From OLB6 sp964620125 (GTDB lineage Bacteria > Bacteroidota > Ignavibacteria > Kapaibacteriales > Kapaibacteriaceae), in assembly GCA_964620125.1 (NCBI GenBank), contig CAZUGQ010000001.1, positions 62,001 to 126,000 of the forward strand: a DNA stretch of 64,000 nt, in the 5' to 3' direction. A program made the position numbers and the translations under genes. Under the pieces are notes generated by a model. That model had not been told where the DNA came from. It was given only the letters and a program-made list of their open reading frames with translations, and searched no databases. Shown here one piece after another: positions 1 through 6,326 of the stretch (positions within the stretch are counted from its first letter, which is position 1; every line of letters starts with the position of its first letter).

Positions 1-300
1 TTTAGCACACGGAGGATCGTGTTTCGTCATGTTCTGCCAAATGCTATAGCACCGGTACTGGTATATGCTGCATTTGGAATCGTGAGTTCCATACTACTGG
101 AAAGTGCTCTATCCTTTCTTGGCTTTGGAGTGCCGCCCACCGTTGTAACATGGGGCTCTGTTCTTAACAAGGCACGAGCAAGCACCTATTCCTGGTGGTT
201 AGCGGTGTTTCCAGGGCTGATCATCTTCATCACGGTCTGCGCTTTCAATTTTATCGGCGACGCTCTTCGAGACGCTACGGATCCTCGGTTGCGATCGTAA
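1..300 (+). CDS. ABC transporter permease, DppC/OppC family (3' end only)
   Basis: This is the C-terminal part of an inner-membrane permease of a peptide/nickel-type ABC importer. The reading frame is open from base 1, so the gene starts outside the window. The segment RHVLPNAIAPVLVYAAFGI followed by a hydrophobic stretch with SALSFLGFGVPP is the standard DppC/OppC pattern just after the EAA loop, and the end (FNFIGDALRDATDPRLRS) is also typical: the last helix followed by a short basic tail. About 100 residues are visible out of a usual 280-300. The substrate cannot be told from this fragment. Confidence 0.9.
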   Translation, partial: FSTRRIVFRHVLPNAIAPVLVYAAFGIVSSILLESALSFLGFGVPPTVVTWGSVLNKARASTYSWWLAVFPGLIIFITVCAFNFIGDALRDATDPRLRS

Positions 301-324
301 TCGCTGCGGTACGGTCTTGCCGGA

Positions 325-966
325 TTATGGGCTCAGTCGTTCGATTAGCCATCCACCAAGAGATTGTCGGTATCGTATTCTGTCGTGAAGTCGGCTTGGC
401 CTTCCTTGCCAGAATTCAAACTCATGAGGTATGAGTCGATATCCACCCCACGATGGTGGAAGTGGCACGTTCTCATCTGGATACAAGCGTGCAAGATGTT
501 CCATCTGCTCCTCAAGTTCCAGCCGTGTTGTAATCACCTTGCTTTGATGCGAGGCATGTGCACCAAGCTTGCTATGGTAGGGGCGTGATTCGAAGTACCG
601 CCGACTTTCTTCGGCAGACACCTTGTGTACAACGCCTTCGATGCGCACTTGGCGCTCCAACTCTGGCCAAAAGAATAGCAATGCAGCTTTAGGATTGGAA
701 GCCAGTTGTTGGCCTTTCCGACTTTCGTAGTTGGTGTAGAACACAAACCCAGAGTCAAGTCCTTTCAACAGTACAATCCGTGCCGAAGGCTGTCCCTGGT
801 CTGACGCGGTAGCTAGGGTCATTGCCGTTGGTTCCGGAAGTTCTGCGGAAAGGGCTTCATCCATCCACAGCGTGAATTGTTCGAACGGACTTGATTGCAC
901 CGAGCTCTCGGAGAGCTCCTCACGTGCATATTCGCGACGCAGACTGGAGATATCATACTTCATCAT
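325..966 (-). CDS. pdxH: Pyridoxamine/pyridoxine 5'-phosphate oxidase
   Basis: FMN-dependent cytosolic enzyme that oxidises pyridoxamine or pyridoxine 5'-phosphate to pyridoxal 5'-phosphate, the last step of vitamin B6 salvage. At 213 residues it is of normal family length. Visible family signatures are SARIVLLKGLDSGFVFYTNY in the FMN-binding N-terminal half, FFWPELERQVRIEG, SRPYHSKLGAHAS, and the C-terminal PSRLHDRIRYR that contacts the phosphate. The start MMKYDISSLRREY matches the usual N-terminus (residues before R-x-x-Y). It lies between the convergent permease end and the aminopeptidase end, 20 bases downstream of the latter on the same strand, so it may be the last gene of the same transcript. 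Confidence 0.95.
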   Translation of the reverse strand: MMKYDISSLRREYAREELSESSVQSSPFEQFTLWMDEALSAELPEPTAMTLATASDQGQPSARIVLLKGLDSGFVFYTNYESRKGQQLASNPKAALLFFWPELERQVRIEGVVHKVSAEESRRYFESRPYHSKLGAHASHQSKVITTRLELEEQMEHLARLYPDENVPLPPSWGGYRLIPHEFEFWQGRPSRLHDRIRYRQSLGGWLIERLSP

Positions 967-986
967 GCGAAGTTCGCTCTCGTACC

Positions 987-3017
987 TTACTTCACCATCA
1001 TGATCGAAGTGGACGTATACCCAAAGCCCCCTTCCGTAACAAGCATCACAAGGCCCGATGGCCAGGAGCGAGTGTCGAATATCACTTGGTCATCCTGCGA
1101 ACGTGCAGTTGCCACGCGCCGACCCTCGAGGTCCACTACATTCACCGTTGTTCCTGTTGGAACAGATGCTAGCAGCGGATCACCAACAACGTGTGGGTTG
1201 GTGCCAGGAACTAGTATGCGAGAGCCCTCGTGGCTGTCGTGAACTCCTGTTACCAACATCACGGTGTCTTCCATCAGGACTGTTCTGTTTGGATCGAGCT
1301 CAACCTCGCTCACAGGGAATTCCGTTGATATCACTAGCCGGTTGGTTTTACCAGTCATGGAGATGGTTACGTCCTGCATGTATCCATTACCATGCACACG
1401 GATGGGCAGGTTGAACGTGTAAAGATGGTCGAATCCAAACATGTCCTGTATCTGCGAAAGCGATAGGTTTGTTTCGTAGTAGCCATCTGTTGACGGCTTG
1501 TTGGACGTAATGGCGTTCAGCAGCACAACAGGATGGAAGGGTTTGAGCAGCCATTGATCGAAAAACACATTCCAATCAACCTTTGGATCGGGGATCTCCT
1601 GCATGAGAAAATCTTGGAACTCCAAGGTCTGCTTGCTTACTGGAATCTCTCTTGCATACCATTTGCGAAGTGCTTGGAGGAACCGCAAGCCTTCCTGCAT
1701 GTACATCATGTGGAAGATCCAACCGGCCTTGCAGTAGGTAGTTCCTTCATTGAAGAGGTTGCCAATGGGGATGTCGTACACCGGCGGATCTACGAAGGCG
1801 GTTTTCAGGTAGCGCGATCTCCGCGCCTCCATCTGAGACCGATAGCCGTCTGGTCCTTCGCTTCGCAGCCTCCACAGAGCTTCTGACCAAGTGGCACCAC
1901 CTTCGTTCAGCCAAATGTCTGCCCATGTTCCACAGGTTACACTGTTACCTGACCAGTGGTGCCCAACTTCATGTGCGAAGCCAGTCTCCACATCGCCCTT
2001 AAGCCATCGCCTGTTCACCAGCACCATGGTTTGGTGTTCCATGGCTCCTATCTGCATAGGGGCAGCCACCACGTGGCCATAGGAGTCGAATGGATACTGA
2101 CCAAAGAAAAATTCCAGATCCTCCAACATCCTTGGAATTTTGGCGAAGGACTTCACGGCACTGTAGGTTTCGCCATCATGATCCATGTCCCAGTAATAGT
2201 TTGTAATGGGCACGGTACGCCCATCACTGCGAATGAACTGCTGTTGCATCACGCGGAACTTGGAAGCGGCGGCACTAAACAAGTAGGTTGGCATAGGCAC
2301 GTTGTGGTGCCATGTAAAAACCGTTGTGCTGTCCGTGTCGTTTACTTCTTCGATTAGCTCACCGTTTGCCACGGCTTGATATCCTTGTGGCACGCGCAGA
2401 TGCACGGTAAACAGAGCTTTGTCGTGAGGCTCATTGTGGCATGGGTACACGTACTCCGCATCGAGTGGTTCGGTAAACATGAAACCAACGCCGTGAGGTA
2501 GGCGGAAGGCTGTGTCTATCTCATCACCACTATACCCATACGCTCCGCGTTGTGAAATTGTGGCACCATACCAAACATCAACCGTTAACGTATCACCAGG
2601 ACCAGGCCGTCCTTCAACCGGTATACGTATTCCGGTTCCGGACGAATTCACACCAGTACGAACGCTGTTGATTGCGGCAGAGTCAATCTTCAGGGATCCC
2701 ACATCGAGCTGCACATAGCTAATCGGTCGAGTTGATGTTGTTCGCATGCGCACTCGGCCACCAAATGGCCTGTCACCGCGCTGATTGCGCGGAAGGGTTA
2801 CCATTTTCTGCCAGTCCATCCAGATTTCGTACGACACCACATCCAGTGTACTATCAACCTCCTTCAGTGGAAACGTCCCAGACTGAACAGTAGGTGCATG
2901 CTTGGGATAGAGATACTCGAGAAGTCGTGGGTCTTCTACGATTTTTTCCAGTATCTGGGCTTGTAGGGGGCTCGAGGCAATCGCAAGGAATAGAACGGCG
3001 AGAACGTTAGGCACCAT
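987..3017 (-). CDS. Secreted M1-family metallopeptidase with T9SS-type C-terminal domain
   Basis: Zinc aminopeptidase-like protein, predicted to be exported and sorted by type IX secretion. The start is placed at the ATG 3015-3017, which gives a signal peptide MVPNVLAVLFLAIASSPLQA; a longer reading frame exists upstream but would lie inside the neighbouring gene. The exopeptidase motif GAMEH is near residue 326 and the zinc motif HEVGHHW near 345, with the downstream glutamate in WLNEGGATW, so the active site is complete. The last 80 residues (VDLEGRRVATA... ending SIMMVK) look like a beta-sandwich sorting domain. The start overlaps the preceding hydrolase gene by 11 bases, suggesting one operon with the two genes upstream. 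Confidence 0.9.
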   Translation of the reverse strand: MVPNVLAVLFLAIASSPLQAQILEKIVEDPRLLEYLYPKHAPTVQSGTFPLKEVDSTLDVVSYEIWMDWQKMVTLPRNQRGDRPFGGRVRMRTTSTRPISYVQLDVGSLKIDSAAINSVRTGVNSSGTGIRIPVEGRPGPGDTLTVDVWYGATISQRGAYGYSGDEIDTAFRLPHGVGFMFTEPLDAEYVYPCHNEPHDKALFTVHLRVPQGYQAVANGELIEEVNDTDSTTVFTWHHNVPMPTYLFSAAASKFRVMQQQFIRSDGRTVPITNYYWDMDHDGETYSAVKSFAKIPRMLEDLEFFFGQYPFDSYGHVVAAPMQIGAMEHQTMVLVNRRWLKGDVETGFAHEVGHHWSGNSVTCGTWADIWLNEGGATWSEALWRLRSEGPDGYRSQMEARRSRYLKTAFVDPPVYDIPIGNLFNEGTTYCKAGWIFHMMYMQEGLRFLQALRKWYAREIPVSKQTLEFQDFLMQEIPDPKVDWNVFFDQWLLKPFHPVVLLNAITSNKPSTDGYYETNLSLSQIQDMFGFDHLYTFNLPIRVHGNGYMQDVTISMTGKTNRLVISTEFPVSEVELDPNRTVLMEDTVMLVTGVHDSHEGSRILVPGTNPHVVGDPLLASVPTGTTVNVVDLEGRRVATARSQDDQVIFDTRSWPSGLVMLVTEGGFGYTSTSIMMVK

Positions 3018-3900
3018 GGGGACCAGTGCGTGGAAGCGGAGCCTTGTTTTTGACGTAGTGGTCAAGCCACCAACGAACGTCGTGAATGCTTTCCATACGT
3101 CGGCCCGCAAGTACGTGATCTGCATTGTCATAAATGATGAGTTTGTATGGATGCTGCAGTTGCTGTAATCGAAGTGCCAGACTCAGTGCATGTTCTGCTG
3201 GCACTCGCCTGTCGCCGCTGCCGTGCTGAATGAGTAGCGGTGTTGTTTTGCAGAGATTCTCTGCCCATACAACAGCACTCCGCCGTTCAGCTTCGATTTG
3301 CTCGACTGCAGATGGTGGTAAATGTTTCGACATGGTGCCGCGGATGTACGCAGCAGCAGCCTCTGAATGTATAGATGTTGGTGCGCCAAAGGTTACAGCA
3401 GCTCGAAATCGGTTGGTACGAGCGAGCATCATCAAGGCCATCATCCCACCGCGTGAGCCCCCTACCAGACCAATTCGTGTTGGATCTACGTAACCCAAGG
3501 CATCCAGAACGCCAAGCGTATTCATGGCATCGTCCACATCTGCGCCACCCCACTCTTCCGTTCCTTCGCTGCCAGCCACACCACGATAATTGCTGGCGAT
3601 GCCAACGTAACCCCACGAGGCATAGAGACCGATGTAGGCCATTGCTCCAACATCGGTAAGCGCACCGCGTTGCCCCGTGCCCCCGCGATTAAACACAACG
3701 GCGGGTGATGTGCCCATGCCAGCTGGTGGTAACGCAAGCCAACCGTTGATGCGCAACCCCAACGAAGCGTAGGTGATCTTATGAAGGGTTACGGCTTCGA
3801 ATCGAGAAAACTCTGCTCCAGTCATGGCACGTCGGGCCATGTTTAAGGAGGTAGCGGGTATGGCTACCCGGGCAGTCGAGAGCAGCGTACCGTTCGTCAA
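3007..3900 (-). CDS. Alpha/beta hydrolase, S9 peptidase/dienelactone hydrolase type
   Basis: Serine hydrolase of 297 residues. The nucleophile elbow is LVGGSRGG (GxSxG form), the acid is probably the Asp in GSGDRRVP, and the histidine is in YDNADHVL, so the catalytic triad is complete. The oxyanion-side segment VVFNRGGTGQRG is like that of prolyl-oligopeptidase-like hydrolases. No signal peptide is clear. The start used is TTG at 3898-3900, which overlaps the stop of the upstream amidohydrolase as TTGA (4 bases) and would allow translational coupling; an internal ATG at 3838-3840 is an alternative start. Between an amidohydrolase and an M1 peptidase, a role in peptide or amide degradation is likely but the substrate is unknown. 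Confidence 0.8.
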   Translation of the reverse strand: MTNGTLLSTARVAIPATSLNMARRAMTGAEFSRFEAVTLHKITYASLGLRINGWLALPPAGMGTSPAVVFNRGGTGQRGALTDVGAMAYIGLYASWGYVGIASNYRGVAGSEGTEEWGGADVDDAMNTLGVLDALGYVDPTRIGLVGGSRGGMMALMMLARTNRFRAAVTFGAPTSIHSEAAAAYIRGTMSKHLPPSAVEQIEAERRSAVVWAENLCKTTPLLIQHGSGDRRVPAEHALSLALRLQQLQHPYKLIIYDNADHVLAGRRMESIHDVRWWLDHYVKNKAPLPRTGPHGA

Positions 3901-5210
3901 CGCGAATACCGCTCTCGATACTTGCGAGCTAGACGCGTGTGCCGGTTTTCGAGATCAACAGCACGTCCATCAATCCATGCATGAGTTACCACATTGCCAC
4001 GCACGTCCAAGGCATCACCTTCGCTCACAAAAACCGTGGCACTCTTTCCAACGTCCAGCGATCCGTAATCCTTGTCAATGCCAAGAATGCGTGCGGGCGA
4101 AAGTGTAACGGCCTCGAGGGCGTCTTCTGCACTGAGTCCGTATGCAACGGCAGTGCCTGCCTGAAATGGCAGTGAACGCAGCTGCCAGAATCCATGGTCA
4201 GCTATACAGAACTGCACACCCGCTTGTTTAAGTCTTGCAGGCAACGTGTAGGCAACGTCGTATGGTTCTTCATCACGAACGGGCAGACTGTTTACGGGCC
4301 GCAGAATGATGGGAACGTTGGCAGACCGCAATCTGTCTGCCACGGCAAGTGCATCGGTACCGCCTTGAATGATCAAACGCAATTCATACTTGTGGGCTAG
4401 ATCCAATGCTGCTTCGATCTGCAATCGATGATGTGCTTGGACGATGAGCGGGAGTTTCCCCGCAAAAACAGCACGCATACTCTCAAAGCGTAGGTCTCTC
4501 TGCAGTGTGTCCAGTCCAGCGTCCAATGCCTTACAGTACGCCTGAGCTTCGCGAAAAAAGGTGTACAACTGATCAAGGGTCTTCTTGATGTCTTCGCGCT
4601 GCTCATCTTCCGACTTGTTCATCCACCACGCCTTCACCACAGTCATGGTGGGCCAATTCACTACCATGCCACTGCGGGGAACCACTGCAATGTCTTCACG
4701 AGTCCATCCATCCAAACGCATAATCGAACTCATCCCACTTACCATCCCACCTTGCGGTTGCACATTGCAGAGGAGGATACCATTGGAGCGAACAGTTGGG
4801 ATGATGTCGCTATCGGGATCGTATGCAACCTCTGCTCGAACGTTGGGGTTAAAGGGTCCGACTTCGCTAGCATCGCGTGTGGCACGAACAGCCTCGATCT
4901 CGTTCAATCCAAGCGTGCCTGTGGCAGAGATTAACCCAGGGTAAACATGGTTGCCATTGGCTTCGATAACGGTGGCGTCTGGGGGAACAACAACGTTGTT
5001 TCCAACGGCCGTGATTCGACCGTTCTGAAATACGATCGTACCGTTCCGCACCGTCCCGTTACTTACGGTATGCAGCGTTGCGCCAACAATTGCTACTGGG
5101 TTCTTTTGTGGTACTCCGGGAACTTCCTGGCCGGCTTGCAACGACGGTGCAAAGAGGTAGCTGGCAAGCAGGCTACAAAGGAAGGCGCAGATCAAGCGGG
5201 AAGATATCAT
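3897..5210 (-). CDS. Secreted amidohydrolase-like protein without the usual metal-binding HxH
   Basis: Imidazolonepropionase-like amidohydrolase superfamily member, 437 residues, with signal peptide MISSRLICAFLCSLLASYLFAPSLQA. The N-terminal sandwich (AIVGATLHTVSNGTVRNGTI, GRITAVG, GNHVYPGLI) and the C-terminal part (AVAYGLSAEDALEAVTLSPA, GSLDVGKSATVFV) are clear. At the position where active enzymes have PGLIDxHxH the protein reads PGLISATGTLGL, so the first metal ligands are absent. The SLPVRDEEPYD segment matches a Bacteroidota subgroup that also lacks ligands, so this is a family property rather than a local mutation. It may be a binding or non-canonical protein. It is the first gene of a three-gene operon with the hydrolase and M1 peptidase. 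Confidence 0.75.
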   Translation of the reverse strand: MISSRLICAFLCSLLASYLFAPSLQAGQEVPGVPQKNPVAIVGATLHTVSNGTVRNGTIVFQNGRITAVGNNVVVPPDATVIEANGNHVYPGLISATGTLGLNEIEAVRATRDASEVGPFNPNVRAEVAYDPDSDIIPTVRSNGILLCNVQPQGGMVSGMSSIMRLDGWTREDIAVVPRSGMVVNWPTMTVVKAWWMNKSEDEQREDIKKTLDQLYTFFREAQAYCKALDAGLDTLQRDLRFESMRAVFAGKLPLIVQAHHRLQIEAALDLAHKYELRLIIQGGTDALAVADRLRSANVPIILRPVNSLPVRDEEPYDVAYTLPARLKQAGVQFCIADHGFWQLRSLPFQAGTAVAYGLSAEDALEAVTLSPARILGIDKDYGSLDVGKSATVFVSEGDALDVRGNVVTHAWIDGRAVDLENRHTRLARKYRERYSR

Positions 5211-5275
5211 CCGGCAAATCTACACGCATGCGGCATTGGCGTTTGGAACATTTCGGTAGGTCTAGATGTGAGATA

Positions 5276-5303
5276 CCCCCAGACGTCACCACTCGTCTGG
5301 GGG
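5276..5303. other. Perfect 10-bp inverted repeat (hairpin)
   Basis: CCCCCAGACG, eight-base loop, CGTCTGGGGG. It lies in the 250-base gap between the amidohydrolase start (5210, minus) and tRNA-Pro (5463, plus). No T-run follows on either strand, so it is not a standard intrinsic terminator; on the minus strand it would lie in the leader of the amidohydrolase operon. Confidence 0.5.
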
Positions 5304-5357
5304 CACTCCCCTTCTCACCTTTCACCACCACTACGAACAGGGTCATCTACTCGTAGC

Positions 5358-5377
5358 GTGTTACCGAAAGGTAACGC
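5358..5377. other. Short hairpin with GAAA tetraloop
   Basis: GTTACC-GAAA-GGTAAC, extended to 8 bp by one G-T wobble and one G-C pair. A GNRA loop is stable in RNA. Lies between tRNA-Pro and the 5276 hairpin; together they are the only structure seen in this 250-base gap. Confidence 0.35.
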
Positions 5378-5462
5378 AAGCAATATAGAGCCAAGCCAAT
5401 GCGTTAGCAAGAAGAAACTTCATATTTGGCCTAGTTGCGGAGATTTCCGATTTTCGTGGTTT

Positions 5463-5537
5463 CGGGGTGTAGCGCAGCCCGGTTAGCGCGTCTGCTTTGG
5501 GAGCAGAAGGTCGTGAGTTCGAATCCCACCACCCCGA
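5463..5537 (+). tRNA. tRNA-Pro (anticodon TGG)
   Basis: Cloverleaf read by eye: acceptor CGGGGTG (5463-5469) pairs with CACCCCG (5530-5536), discriminator A at 5537. The anticodon arm TCTGC-TTTGGGA-GCAGA gives anticodon TGG. The T arm contains GTTCGAATC. CCA is not encoded. The gene ends one base before the stop codon of the convergent lipoprotein gene, so the two are directly abutting. Confidence 0.95.
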
Positions 5538-6173
5538 CTACATCTGAGCCAACTTGTTCAGATCCATACGATTGGCAATCCCCTTCACCCAATCTGTTCC
5601 ACGTTGGTTGTTGGCTTTGATCTGCAGCCAAAACCGGCCGCCAACTCCGTAGGTCACGGTAACGTCACCAGTATTCTTTTCCCACGACTCATGCCCGTTG
5701 ATGAGCTCGTTGTTGGTTTGGAACGTGCCTTCCACTCTGTCCTTGTTCTCCGTGCGCATCTTTAGCGTGAACAGCATCGTTTGCGTTGCATACATGGCTT
5801 CTGCACTATTCAAGTCCATAAGGGTAACGGAAACGCTGCCGTTATCAGCACCGGTGTACGTGCGGGTTACTTGGGTATAGGACATACCGGGAATCTCCAT
5901 TGTTTTGGTTTCCGGCTCCTGCGTCAGATACCCATCGATGGATGCAGGAAGAAACGTGAGGAGTTTCTCCGGAGCCATTGCCACTGTATCGCCGCTAGCT
6001 CTGCGTGCCTTTCTGCGCTCGTCGAGCTTGTTGGTGGTTTTCTCCATATCACCAGCCGACTCGGCAATACTCTTAAGGTTGCCGATGGCATCGGCAGCCT
6101 CCTTGGTTTCACCACCACAGCCAGCAAGAACAAGTGCACATGCCAAGAATCCGGCCATTGCAGTGCGCATCAT
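5538..6173 (-). CDS. Lipoprotein of unknown function
   Basis: Predicted lipoprotein of 211 residues: signal peptide ending in the lipobox LAGC at about residue 19, followed by a charged helical stretch (EKTTNKLDERRKARRA). The rest is a compact beta-rich domain with PASIDGYLTQEP, YTQVTRTYTG and a C-terminal GGRFWLQIKANN; such domains are common in FCB-group lipoproteins but I do not recognise a named family. The stop codon at 5538-5540 abuts the tRNA-Pro gene on the other strand with no spacer and no visible terminator between them. It is divergent from the 6327 gene. Confidence 0.75.
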   Translation of the reverse strand: MMRTAMAGFLACALVLAGCGGETKEAADAIGNLKSIAESAGDMEKTTNKLDERRKARRASGDTVAMAPEKLLTFLPASIDGYLTQEPETKTMEIPGMSYTQVTRTYTGADNGSVSVTLMDLNSAEAMYATQTMLFTLKMRTENKDRVEGTFQTNNELINGHESWEKNTGDVTVTYGVGGRFWLQIKANNQRGTDWVKGIANRMDLNKLAQM

Positions 6174-6275
6174 TAACCTCTACATGCTAATTGGAACAAA
6201 CACGTTTTCTTGAAACTGCACCAAGGTGCGTAAGGAACGCAACGTACAACGAAGTGCGTTGATCCCCTCCTGATA

Positions 6276-6299
6276 AAATCCCGTAACTTTTCGGGGTTT
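6276..6299. other. Weak hairpin between divergent genes
   Basis: AAATCCCG and CGGGGTTT can form an 8-bp stem with one T-G wobble around an 8-base loop. It lies 28 bases before the ATG at 6327. Function unknown; may be a leader structure or chance. Confidence 0.25.
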
Positions 6300-6326
6300 C
6301 AATGACTTGTGCTCATTGATAGTTCT

